From Planctomycetota bacterium (GTDB lineage: Bacteria; Planctomycetota; UBA1135; GCA-002686595): DNA of 64,000 nt. Under the pieces are notes generated by a model. It was not told the origin of the DNA, did not search any database, and saw only the letters and a program-made list of their open reading frames with translations. The stretch covers positions 1 through 64,000 of the forward strand of contig JABACD010000013.1 in assembly GCA_014237855.1 (NCBI GenBank), read 5' to 3'. Each line of letters opens with the position of its first letter. Position 1 is the first letter of the stretch. The position numbers and the translations under genes are program-made. Shown here piece after piece: positions 43,727 through 52,340 of this stretch.

Positions 43727-45953
43727 ACGCTCTGCACACCTTTCTATTGTGACGCCCGAAATGGTGACGGGGCTCTCGAGAGTCGCATTGGCAGGTAATC
43801 CCAATGCCGGCAAGACCTCCATCTTCAACTGGCTGACGGGCAGCTCTCAGAAGGTCGGAAATTATCCCGGGGTCACCGTAGAACGGCACACTGGTCGACT
43901 CGAACTGCCTTCGGGGTCCGAAGTAGAGATCTATGACACCCCCGGCACCTACAGCCTCTCTGCTCGAAGTGCCGAGGAGCAGATAGCAAGCCAGGCAATC
44001 GTAGGCCTCTCCCCTCTCCCTGCTCCAGATCTGGTTGTTGTCGTAGTTGATGCGACCCAGCTCCTTCGCAACCTGTACCTGACCTTACAGGTCGTTGAAA
44101 CGGGGACCCCAATTGTCGTCGCCCTCACCATGGTCGACCTCCTTGAACGGTCCGGGCAAACCATCGATGTCGGTCACCTCGAGAGCACCCTGGGTATCCC
44201 AGTCGTTCCCGTCTCGGGACTGACCGGCGGAGGTATCGACCAGCTGAAGAAGGCCGCCGGGGAGGCTCTATCAAGAGCAACTGAGTCCAAAGATGGCCCT
44301 CTCTGGCCGCCCTCTCCCGAACTCGAGGCCGACGTCTCCGCAGTCGCTGACAAGCTTCCAGAGGAATGGACGAGAGACACCTCTTCGCGTCGTCGAGCTC
44401 TGGCCCTCTGGGCACTGCTCTCGATTGACGAGGAAGATGAGCTGGTGGGGATAGCACCCGAGCTAAGGGAGTCTGTCGACTCCCGTCGTCAGCTCGCCGC
44501 CGTCGAGGGCCGAGACATCGAGGCAGAGATAATCAGCGCTCGCTACGCCTGGATCGACCTGCACTGCTCGCCCGCCCTGAGCACACCTGATGAACCCCGG
44601 ACAAGCCTCACCGGGCGCCTGGACTCACTGCTCTTGCATCCAGTCTCAGGGTTCGCGCTCTTTCTCCTGACCATGGGCCTGGTTTTCCAGTCCCTCTTCA
44701 GCTGGGCCGATCCCGCTATCGGCCTGGTCGAGTCAGCCTTCAATGGCCTCTCAAGCGGTGTGATCGCAGTCATGCCGGAGGGAATCCTGCGCGACTTCAT
44801 CACCGAAGGATTGATCGCAGGCGTCGGCGGGGTCGTCGTGTTCCTCCCACAGATTCTCCTGCTGTTCTTCTTCATCGGACTGATGGAGGACAGTGGCTAC
44901 ATGGCCAGAGTCGCCTTCCTCATGGATCGCTTGATGAAGTCCATCGGCCTCCATGGTCGGGCCTTCGTTCCGATGCTGAGTGGGTTTGCCTGCGCGGTTC
45001 CGGCAATCCTGGCCACCCGTACGATGGAGAGGCGCCGCGACCGCATGATCACCATGATGGTCGTCCCCTTGATGAGTTGTTCCGCACGACTCCCTGTCTA
45101 CACGCTCCTCATCGCAGCCCTCTACGACACGGAGTCAAAGGTGCTTGGCTTCCTGCCGGTGCAGAGCCTGCTCATGGTAGCCATGTACCTGTTCAGCACC
45201 ATCATCGCGCTTGTCGCTGCCGCGATCCTGGGAAAGACAGTCTTCAAGGGTCCGCAGGTGCCACTGATCCTGGAGCTCCCCCCCTACCGCATGCCCCAGC
45301 TCCGCAGCGTCATCCGAATGATGATGTCGAGAGCCGGCGTCTTCCTCAGGGAAGCAGGTGGGGTCATCCTGGTCTGCACGGTTGTCCTCTGGGGCCTGCT
45401 CTCCTTCCCCAAGCAGCCAACCCTCGACACTGATTATTCGGCAATGCGAATTCAAATCGAGCGGGAGGTGATGGGCGACGAACTACAGTCCGAGCTCCTT
45501 CGCATTGACAACCTCGAAGCGGGAGAGATCTTCCGCAAGAGCTACGGGGCTCGACTCGGACAGTCCATCGAGCCCGTGATCGAGCCCCTCGGATTTGACT
45601 GGAAGATCGGCATCGGCTTGATTGGCGCCTTTGCTGCCCGAGAGGTCTTCGTCAGCACCATGGGCATCGTCTACGGAGTCAGCGACGAGGTAGATGAGGG
45701 GTCGGAGTCTCTTCGTGAGCGCATTCGCAACGAGAAGTGGGCGGACGGCCGTACCGTCTACACCCCACTCGTTGGGCTCTCCCTGATGGTCTTCATCGCC
45801 CTGGCCTGCCAGTGCATGAGCACACTTGCCGCGGTCTACCGCGAGACAAACAGCTGGAGGTGGCCCGTGTTCATGTTTGTCTACATGACCAGCCTGGCCT
45901 GGATCGGCAGCCTGATCATCTATCAGGGCGGCCGCTGGATCGGGTTCGACTAG
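43710..45953 (+). CDS. feoB: ferrous iron transporter FeoB
   Basis: 747 residues from 43710; an in-frame ATG at 43761 would place the G1 motif nearer the N-terminus, as in most FeoBs. G domain: G1 GNPNAGKTSIFN, switch I GNYPGVTVE, G3 DTPGTYSL. The G4 motif, usually NxxD, reads TMVD. An all-helical insert with a basic stretch follows. The membrane part has two Gate regions (GFACAVPAILATRTMERRRDRMITMMVVPLMSCSARLPVY, and LVGAFAAREVFVSTMGIVYG) and about eight helices. GTP-driven Fe2+ import across the inner membrane. Ends head-on with dsbD. Confidence 0.95.
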   Translation: MESAAERSAHLSIVTPEMVTGLSRVALAGNPNAGKTSIFNWLTGSSQKVGNYPGVTVERHTGRLELPSGSEVEIYDTPGTYSLSARSAEEQIASQAIVGLSPLPAPDLVVVVVDATQLLRNLYLTLQVVETGTPIVVALTMVDLLERSGQTIDVGHLESTLGIPVVPVSGLTGGGIDQLKKAAGEALSRATESKDGPLWPPSPELEADVSAVADKLPEEWTRDTSSRRRALALWALLSIDEEDELVGIAPELRESVDSRRQLAAVEGRDIEAEIISARYAWIDLHCSPALSTPDEPRTSLTGRLDSLLLHPVSGFALFLLTMGLVFQSLFSWADPAIGLVESAFNGLSSGVIAVMPEGILRDFITEGLIAGVGGVVVFLPQILLLFFFIGLMEDSGYMARVAFLMDRLMKSIGLHGRAFVPMLSGFACAVPAILATRTMERRRDRMITMMVVPLMSCSARLPVYTLLIAALYDTESKVLGFLPVQSLLMVAMYLFSTIIALVAAAILGKTVFKGPQVPLILELPPYRMPQLRSVIRMMMSRAGVFLREAGGVILVCTVVLWGLLSFPKQPTLDTDYSAMRIQIEREVMGDELQSELLRIDNLEAGEIFRKSYGARLGQSIEPVIEPLGFDWKIGIGLIGAFAAREVFVSTMGIVYGVSDEVDEGSESLRERIRNEKWADGRTVYTPLVGLSLMVFIALACQCMSTLAAVYRETNSWRWPVFMFVYMTSLAWIGSLIIYQGGRWIGFD

Positions 45954-45990
45954 GGCTCTCCCCGCGGTAGTTTGCCAGGGGATGAGGCCT

Positions 45991-48447
45991 CTACCAGTCA
46001 GCCTCCCACTTCTCGTAGGCTCCACCGAGCCAGCGGGCGAAGCTCTTCGGATCCAGGTCAGGCCCTCCCTTCATGTCGACCAGGTCCCCTGTCACGGGGT
46101 CGATCACTGCATAGGAAGGAGTTGCCAGGGTCTTGATCAGGCTATCCTGCCAGGCCCGCACCTCATCCTGGTTCTCACCATCGTTGTGAATGCGTGCCTC
46201 GACAAAGTCCTTCATGATTCCGGCGACCGCCGGGGCAGGGAACACCTTTTGTTCCATCTGCCTGCAGGCCGGTCACAAGAAGCCCGTGAAGTTGATCAAC
46301 ACTGGCTTGCCCTGTGTTTCCGCTGAAGCGAGAGCACCCTCATAGTCGTCGGTGATGATCTCGTGTTGCTCGGGCCGCGAGGCGTCAAACGAACCACCCC
46401 CTCCGCCATGTGCTCCCGCACCCTGCGCCGACGAGTAGTTCGGAATGATGGCCGTCATGATCGAATCCATCGAGTGGCCGCTGTACCCATGGAGGCAGTA
46501 GGCAGTCATTCCAAGAAAGAAGATCGCCGACATCATTCGGCCCGCAGATATCTCGCTTACCGCGTAGCCCTTGATCTTGATCCAGCCCAGGAGGTAGATA
46601 CCCGCGAGCAAGAAGATCAACGCCCACAGCAGCAGGAACAGCTCGCGGGAGATGAAGCCCCACCCGTAACGCAGGTCCACGTTGGAGAAGAACTTCAGAG
46701 CTGCGGCCAGCTCGATGAACCCCAGGCTGACCTTGAGCGTGTTCATCCACTCACCACTGGAGGGCATGGCCTGTAGCCTGCCCGGAACCAGCGAGAGAAT
46801 CGTGAATGGGACGGCCATGGTCATCCCGAAGACGCCCATCCCCAGGGTGATCTCCCAGATGCTGCGCCCCTCTGCTGCCGATGCGGACAAGAGCGTGCCC
46901 ACGAAGGGTGCTGTGCAGGTAAAGGAGGTCAGCACTAACGTCATCCCCATCAAGAAGACTCCGAGGAGGCCTCCTGTCGTGCTGGCCTTGCCAGCCATGT
47001 TCATCAGCGCCTGAGGTGGATTCATGGTGATCACACCAAACAAGGCCGCAGCAAAGATCACGAAGATCGAGCCCATCACCAGGTTGGTGATCGGGTGAGT
47101 CGCGAAGGGCATGATCAACGACCCGACCGTGAGGGCAATCGCTACAAAGATCAGGACGATGCCGGCACCGTACATCAACGAGAGCGTCAGCACCTTTCCA
47201 CCTCGAGCCTCGGCCTGCTTCGTGAAGAAGGAGATCGTGATCGGAATCATCGGGTAGGTGCAGGGCATCAGCAGGGCAAAAATCCCCCCGCCAATCGCGC
47301 CGAGAATCAGGGTCAGCAGCCCGCTCTTCTCGTCCTCATCCTCGTCTTGGTTCTCGCTGTCCTGCGAGGGCGCCGTGTTGGCAAATGCCTGGTCCCAGTC
47401 GCCCTCGGGGTAGCTGGCCCAGACCTCAGCAGGGCCTGACCCCACGGAGGTGATCGTGGAGGCGTACTGAAGGCAAACGCCGGAGTCCTCGCATGTTTGG
47501 CCGCGCAAGCTGGCGCTCACATGCGGTTCGGTTATCCCCGGCTTCAGCTCTCCCTGGCCATAGATTGTGATCTGGCCCTCGTGCCCAAGAATGAAGGTGT
47601 CACCGCCGTCCGCGGCCAGCCCCTCCTGCACGTACTTGTGGGGCTCTGGCCACAAGAGCTCCTTGAACTGCGCTACCTCTCCCTCGAGTTCGATCCTCGT
47701 CGGTAAGCCGATTGAGTCGGGCGCGCCCAGCTCGTGATGGTAGAGGTGCCAGCCACCTTCGATATCAATGGTGATGGCGAGCTGAAGTGCGTCGTCCTCA
47801 ACCCGGGTGTAGAGAGTCGCCCTGGCCTTGTCGTCGTCGTTGGTAGGTTCGGGCTCCGCTCCCTCCCCTGTTCCGAAGCCCGCTTCCTCCCCCATGGAGA
47901 ACCCGGCATCCAACCCGGATTCTTGTTCGACCTCCTCGACCAGGCCAAAAGCCTCGTCCGGGTAGTTCGCGAACAGCTGATCATCACCCTTGCCCGATGA
48001 CTTGATCGACTCGTTGTAGGGGTAGCAGGCACCACTGTCCTCACAGGTCAGGCCACTCAGCTTGACGCTCAGGGTCGGCGTGGCCCCATCGGTGATGGCC
48101 CCGTGCCCGAAGAGCACCAGCTCCTCCTCATGCCCCAGGATGAAGGTGTCCCTACCGTCATCTCCCAGCTCTGGCTGCTCATACCGGTGCGGGTCTGGCC
48201 AGTGAAGTTCATCCAGCTCTGCGTCGCCGCTGACGCTCACCGTCAGGGGCTTGCCCACGGCATCCGGTGCTCCCAGCTCATGGTGATAGAGGTGGAAGCC
48301 CTCGTCGATCTCGATCTGGATCGCAAACCGCAGGTCGGTGCCTTCGGTTCGGGTGAAGAGCTTGGCGCTGGCCTTTGCCGCCTGGCCCGTGGCCGCGGGG
48401 GCCAGGGTGGCGACAGCCGCAAGGAGGAGTAGGGAGGTCCGGTTCAT
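45991..48447 (-). CDS. dsbD: thiol:disulfide interchange protein DsbD, probable selenoprotein (UGA = Sec725)
   Basis: Read through one TGA, the frame gives 818 residues. A signal peptide (MNRTSLLLLAAVATLAPAATGQA) precedes two repeated DsbD-alpha-like domains (residues about 25-170 and 195-335), each with FHLYHHELGAPD/WHLYHHELGAPD and a TCEDSG loop. Next come a CcdA-like membrane domain of eight helices with its two cysteines (LLMPCTYPMIPI, LTSFTCTAPFVG) and a C-terminal thioredoxin domain. Its active site is NFTGFL-U-PAC-RQMEQKVF, with TGA at 46275-46273 in place of the first Cys of CxxC, and a cis-Pro TPSYAVID follows. Typical relatives read FTGxxCxxCRxME there. A SECIS-like hairpin follows at the right distance. 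It passes electrons to periplasmic or outer thiol proteins. A nonsense mutation is the alternative. Confidence 0.85.
46234..46262 (-). promoter_or_regulatory. candidate bacterial SECIS element in dsbD mRNA
   Basis: Starting 10 bases after the UGA, the RNA folds as GGCAG-(AU bulge)-GGAAC-[AAAAGGU]-GUUCC-CUGCC: ten Watson-Crick pairs, a U bulged next to the upper stem, and a GGU in the apical loop 26 bases from the UGA. E. coli fdhF has the same plan: bulged U, apical GGU, 18 bases from UGA. It lies wholly inside coding sequence, as bacterial SECIS do. Confidence 0.75.
46273..46275 (-). other. in-frame UGA read as selenocysteine
   Basis: TGA in frame between FTGFL and PACRQMEQKVF, at the position of the first active-site Cys of the DsbD thioredoxin domain. 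Homology continues unbroken for 93 residues after it, to a normal stop at 45991-45993. Confidence 0.82.
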
Positions 48448-48693
48448 GGGTGGAACTCTATCAATGCCAACGCGTTTGGGATGCGGGACTCCGGTCCCTG
48501 GGGCAGAAAAATGAGGCCTGCCCACGTCAGCGATTACGGACCTACCAGCCGAGAGTGTGACGAAACCTGCTTGATCTGGGGGGTTTGAGGGCTCATGTGA
48601 CTTCCCAGGCCCGTGACTCGCCTGGGCCTCAAGACTACGGTTCCGCGCGAGTTCGGCCGACAGATGGGCAGTGAGTGAGCTCAGGAGAAGCAA

Positions 48694-49458
48694 ATGATCC
48701 GCAAACTGATGATGGGAGGGCTGGTGCTGGTGCCGGTAGGGGCTCTCGCCGGCCTGCACGTGTCCTCTGCCGCCCCCCAGCCGAGCCTCGAGCCTGGCCA
48801 GGAGCTCTCGGATGCGGAGCAGCGTAGGGCAGAACAGCTCGAGCGCCTCGAGAACAAGAATGAGGAGCAGCGTGCGGCCCGTCGAGCACGAAATGTCGAC
48901 ACGCTGCGAGCGATGCAGGGCGGCTGGCAGCTAATCGACTACACGTCCACAATCATGCCCGACCCCGGGCGTCAGGACATTGCCTTCGTGGTCGTCGGTG
49001 GAGAATTCCTCACCATCGAAATTCACATGGGCTACTTCGACGAGAACGACACCCTGAGAGCCCGACTTCACCAGACAGGCTCCTACAGACTGAACTTCAA
49101 CGAGGAGTCCGACCTCCTTGCTCAGCTGCTCATCGGCACAATGGATGTCGGTGATGGCTTCACAGACTTTCAGATCCCAGGCGTCGTTTCGATCTATGAA
49201 GCCGACGTTCATGGAGATGTGCTCACCCTCATCAGCGAGGACTACTCGCGCTTCAAGTTCGAGCGCATCAAGACTGGAGCACTGACTGAGCTGCTCTATG
49301 AGGAAGTCGACTGGCTTCCCGGTGCACAAGAGCGGGAGGAGCTAGCAGCGACGAGGATCCTTGAGGCTTCCGTGGAGGGCGACGCTGCTCCTGTCGATCA
49401 CTCCACGAACCTAGAGAAAGAAGGAAGCCCGGAGACCAAGGGGCCCCCGAGCTTCTGA
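48694..49458 (+). CDS. secreted protein of unknown function
   Basis: 254 residues. A signal peptide (KLMMGGLVLVPVGALAGLHVSSA) is followed by a coiled-coil stretch (residues 35-70, ELSDAEQRRAEQLERLENKNEEQRAARRAR). A beta-rich domain then shows lipocalin-like alternation (MQGGWQLIDYTSTIMPDPG, IAFVVVGGEFLTIEIHMGYF, GSYRLNFN, LTLISEDYSRFKFERI), and the tail is acidic/Pro-rich. The opening GGWxLxxYTS resembles lipocalin-like lipoprotein family starts. No lipobox. AGGAG seven bases before the ATG. It diverges from dsbD across 246 bp. I do not recognise a function. Confidence 0.75.
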   Translation: MIRKLMMGGLVLVPVGALAGLHVSSAAPQPSLEPGQELSDAEQRRAEQLERLENKNEEQRAARRARNVDTLRAMQGGWQLIDYTSTIMPDPGRQDIAFVVVGGEFLTIEIHMGYFDENDTLRARLHQTGSYRLNFNEESDLLAQLLIGTMDVGDGFTDFQIPGVVSIYEADVHGDVLTLISEDYSRFKFERIKTGALTELLYEEVDWLPGAQEREELAATRILEASVEGDAAPVDHSTNLEKEGSPETKGPPSF

Positions 49459-49463
49459 TTCCG

Positions 49464-49482
49464 GTCGCGCGCCTTGCGCGAC
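49464..49482. other. hairpin between the secreted-protein gene and nrdJ
   Basis: GTCGCGC-gcctt-GCGCGAC, a perfect 7-bp GC-rich stem in the 31 bp between two convergent genes. It lacks a T-tract on either side; it may still end or stabilise both transcripts. Confidence 0.45.
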
Positions 49483-49489
49483 TAGCTGG

Positions 49490-52033
49490 CTAGCACTGAC
49501 TGAAGCCGCAGGAGTAGCACTTCACACAGCCTTCCTCGAAGGCAAGCGCAGAGGTGCACGAGGGGCACTTGAGCTTGTACTGCGAGATATTGCGAGGCCG
49601 CGCGCTACTGGCCTTCGGTGCCGGAGCGGCAGACGAGGTCTCCTTGGCAGGATCGATAACGTCGGGGCGAAGGTCACCGAGCAGAAGTCCGCGCAGACCC
49701 TGCTTGCTCTTTGCCTCGAGGTAGCGACACAAGGCTCTCGCAAGACCATCTGCGAGTGACATGATTCGACCGTCCTTGGTCGGAACTGTCATGCTTGAAC
49801 CAATACCGTCGAGCTGCTTGACCGCAAGCTCCAGGCCACCGTTCGAACGCAGCCAGAGGCTCAAGATCCGGCAGATTGCCTCGAGATCGGAGTTGGCCAC
49901 GTCACCGCCCTTTCCAAGCTGGGCAAAGACCTCGCGCTCTCGGCCAGACACCGGATCCACAGAGACCTTCACGTGCATGTTGCCAAAGGGCGTCATCTGG
50001 CGGATGCGCAGACAGCTCATGATCTCCGGCAGACGTATAGGAGCCAGCATCATCTCGCCATCCGCAGTCTTCTGCATGAGCATGGCGGTCTCGTCAAGCT
50101 TCGGCGTCGCGGGCTCGGCCTCAGCCTTCTCCATGCCGGAATTCTTGAGCGACATCGGTTGCATCTCGCGGCAACCATCACGGTAGACCGTGACGCCCTT
50201 GACCCCTTCTTCGATCGCGAGCTCGTAGATCTCTCGGACATCTTCCGGCGTTGCTTCGCGAGGGAAGTTGATGGTCTTCGAGATGGAAGCGTCACAATGC
50301 CGCTGGAATGCGGCCTGCATGCGCATGTGCCACCGGGGCTCGATATCGTGAGCCGTGACAAACACCTTGCGCAGATCCTCAGGGAAACCCTCGTAGTGCG
50401 CGATCGTTCCCGTAGTGATCGCCTCCTCAATCAACTCATCGCTGAAGACACCACGGTCACGGGTGATGCGCTCGAAGACGTAGTTGACCTCGCGCATCAC
50501 CGTCGGGCGGCCAGCTGTGTCCTTCATCACCTGGCGATCGAAGGCCAGGCTGAACATCGGCTCGATACCGCCTGAGCAGTTGGCGATGATCGAGATGGTT
50601 CCTGTCGGGGCCACGGTCGTGGTGTAGGAGTTACGAATCGGGCGGTTCTGCGCCTCCCAGTCTGATCCTTCCCAGGCAGGGAATGAGCCACGCTCTTCAG
50701 CCAAGATCTCGGAAGCCACATGTGACTCTTCATTGAGCACACGCATGATCTCCTCGCCAAAGCGCAGACCTTCCTCGGAGTTGTAGGGAATGCCGAGCTT
50801 GTAGAGAGCATCCGCAAAGCCCATGACTCCCAGGCCGATGCGGCGGGTCGTCTTCGACATGTTCTCGATCGCTCGCAGCGGGTAGCGATTGACCTCGATC
50901 ACATCATCGAGGAAGCGCGTCGAGCTGTGGATGACCGACTTGAAGTGATTCCAATCGAAGGCCAGTTCGCCGTCCGTTCCCTCCTTGACGAGGATGCCGA
51001 GGTTGACCGACCCCAGGTTGCAGGAATCGTAGGGGTGGAGAGGCTGCTCCCCACAGGGATTCGTCGCCTCGATCTCGCCGACGTTCTTGATCGGATTCTG
51101 AGCATTGATGCGATCGATGAAGACCACTCCGGGCTCGCCGCTCTGGTGAGCATGCTCGATGATTCGATCCCAGATTTCACCGACCCTCCAGAACTCCCCG
51201 CTGGGCGCCCCCGCTTCGGTCAGCTTGGCCAGTTTCTCAATCTTGCCCGTCCGCGGGTTCTTGACCTCGTGAACCGCATCGGGGTTGGTGCGCACCTGCT
51301 CGCAGAACTTGTCCGTCACGGCGACGGAGAGGTTGTAGTTCTCAAGCTTGGTCCGGTCGTCCTTGATGACGATGAACTGCAAGATGTCCGGGTGGTCGAT
51401 GCGCAACATGCCCATGTTCGCACCACGACGGAAAGCACCCTGTTGGATGGCATCTGTGGCCTTCGAGAAGACCTGCATGAACGAGAGCGGCCCCTCAGTC
51501 GTGCCCCCCGAAGAGCGCACCAGGTCACCCTGGGGGCGCAAGCGGGAGAAGCTGAACCCTGTTCCTCCGCCAGCCTTCTGAATCAAGGCCGTGGCCTTGA
51601 TCGCCTCAAAGATGCCGTCGATGGAGTCCTCCACCGGAATCACGAAGCAGGCCGACAGCATGCCCATCTCCCGCCCTGCGTTCATCAGGCAGGGGCTGTT
51701 CGGCATGAACTCCCGCTTTGCCATGAGCTCGTAGAACTCCTCGGCAACGCGAACTGCCCGCTCCTCGTTCTCCGGTGAGAACATGAGCTCCGCTCGGGCT
51801 ACATGTGAGGCCACCCTCCAAAAGAGCTGTCGAGGCGTCTCGATCAGGCTTCCGGTTTCTGGGTCCTTCTTCAAATATCGACGCTCAAGGACCGTGATGG
51901 CGTTGGGCGTCAGGTCCGGCTCAACCAGCGAAGAGGGGGGGTCGACCGACTTGAAGGCCGCCACCTTATCTCCGTGAAGTTGGGCTGAAATCTCGGTGCG
52001 TTTGCCGTGGGTGATCTGTGCAGTGGGATTCAC
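49490..52033 (-). CDS. nrdJ: adenosylcobalamin-dependent (class II) ribonucleotide reductase
   Basis: 847 residues from GTG. Features of class II NrdJ: FMPNSPCLMNAGREMGMLSACFVIPVEDSIDGIF, QKAGGGTGFSFSRLRPQGD, the NPCGEQPLHPYDSCNLGSVNLG active-site loop with catalytic Cys, NTGTIAHYEGFPEDLRK, and APTGTISIIANCSGGIEP. The C-terminus has a zinc-ribbon/redox tail (CPSC, CVKCYSCGFSQC). Makes deoxyribonucleotides without oxygen, using B12. AGGAGA sits 11 bases upstream. Two NrdR-like boxes and a 260-nt leader precede it. Confidence 0.96.
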   Translation of the reverse strand: MNPTAQITHGKRTEISAQLHGDKVAAFKSVDPPSSLVEPDLTPNAITVLERRYLKKDPETGSLIETPRQLFWRVASHVARAELMFSPENEERAVRVAEEFYELMAKREFMPNSPCLMNAGREMGMLSACFVIPVEDSIDGIFEAIKATALIQKAGGGTGFSFSRLRPQGDLVRSSGGTTEGPLSFMQVFSKATDAIQQGAFRRGANMGMLRIDHPDILQFIVIKDDRTKLENYNLSVAVTDKFCEQVRTNPDAVHEVKNPRTGKIEKLAKLTEAGAPSGEFWRVGEIWDRIIEHAHQSGEPGVVFIDRINAQNPIKNVGEIEATNPCGEQPLHPYDSCNLGSVNLGILVKEGTDGELAFDWNHFKSVIHSSTRFLDDVIEVNRYPLRAIENMSKTTRRIGLGVMGFADALYKLGIPYNSEEGLRFGEEIMRVLNEESHVASEILAEERGSFPAWEGSDWEAQNRPIRNSYTTTVAPTGTISIIANCSGGIEPMFSLAFDRQVMKDTAGRPTVMREVNYVFERITRDRGVFSDELIEEAITTGTIAHYEGFPEDLRKVFVTAHDIEPRWHMRMQAAFQRHCDASISKTINFPREATPEDVREIYELAIEEGVKGVTVYRDGCREMQPMSLKNSGMEKAEAEPATPKLDETAMLMQKTADGEMMLAPIRLPEIMSCLRIRQMTPFGNMHVKVSVDPVSGREREVFAQLGKGGDVANSDLEAICRILSLWLRSNGGLELAVKQLDGIGSSMTVPTKDGRIMSLADGLARALCRYLEAKSKQGLRGLLLGDLRPDVIDPAKETSSAAPAPKASSARPRNISQYKLKCPSCTSALAFEEGCVKCYSCGFSQC

Positions 52034-52291
52034 GGGCGCGCTGGTCTCCTGATTCTCTCGGGACTGTTCGTGTTTGGGCAGGTATCCATGACCGAAAGGG
52101 TAGAGTCCATCACCCCCAAGAAGACCTAGGTAATATGCCCTAAATTGCTTTCCAGTAGCGGCTTAGCCAAATCCGTGGCACACACCCCTTGCCTGGCGAG
52201 CAGGTCTTTCCCCCCGTCGATGCAGAACTCAAATTACATGACGGGGTGGACATCCCCCAAGAAGATTAAGCTCCCGAGACTGAGAACCAAC
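52034..52291 (-). ncRNA. nrdJ 5' leader with repeated hairpin module
   Basis: About 258 nt without a gene. On the - strand the 12-mer TCTTCTTGGGGG occurs twice (52265-52254 and 52124-52113), each time followed by a hairpin of G-tract and C-tract (GGGG...CCCC; GGGU...ACCC). Between them is a GCC/GGC-rich stretch, including GGC-TAA-GCC. This could be a structured regulatory leader. A candidate RNA called the nrdJ motif has been reported upstream of such genes; I cannot check whether this is one. I looked for the B12-riboswitch core and did not find it. Confidence 0.4.
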
Positions 52292-52305
52292 CCTAGATAT
52301 TGTGG
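52292..52305 (-). promoter_or_regulatory. NrdR box 1 (nrdJ-proximal)
   Basis: CCTAGATATTGTGG, 12 of 14 match to the NrdR-box consensus (ACWAKATATWGTGT in this orientation). Centre at 52298.5, 31 bp from the second box. Confidence 0.68.
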
Positions 52306-52322
52306 CAGTGACACTTAGATCC

Positions 52323-52336
52323 ACACCACATGTAGG
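52323..52336 (-). promoter_or_regulatory. NrdR box 2 (nrdJ-distal)
   Basis: ACACCACATGTAGG, 10 of 14 match to ACACWATATMTWGT. Its centre is 31 bp (three helical turns) from box 1, the spacing typical of NrdR pairs. It lies just past the murJ stop. Confidence 0.6.
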
Positions 52337-52340
52337 GGCG

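Noticed and set aside
46218-46231. A second hairpin CCGGC-GGTC-GCCGG after the UGA as the SECIS
   Set aside because: Its loop is about 44 nt from the UGA, farther than the usual 16-37; the nearer hairpin fits better.
46273-48759. dsbD split in two by a stop, as a pseudogene or two genes
   Set aside because: The second part lacks a start signal and is the missing half of the thioredoxin domain; the stop is exactly at the redox Cys and is followed by a SECIS-like hairpin.
52034-52340. Cobalamin riboswitch before nrdJ
   Set aside because: The conserved B12 box and core sequences are not found; only unrelated hairpins are.
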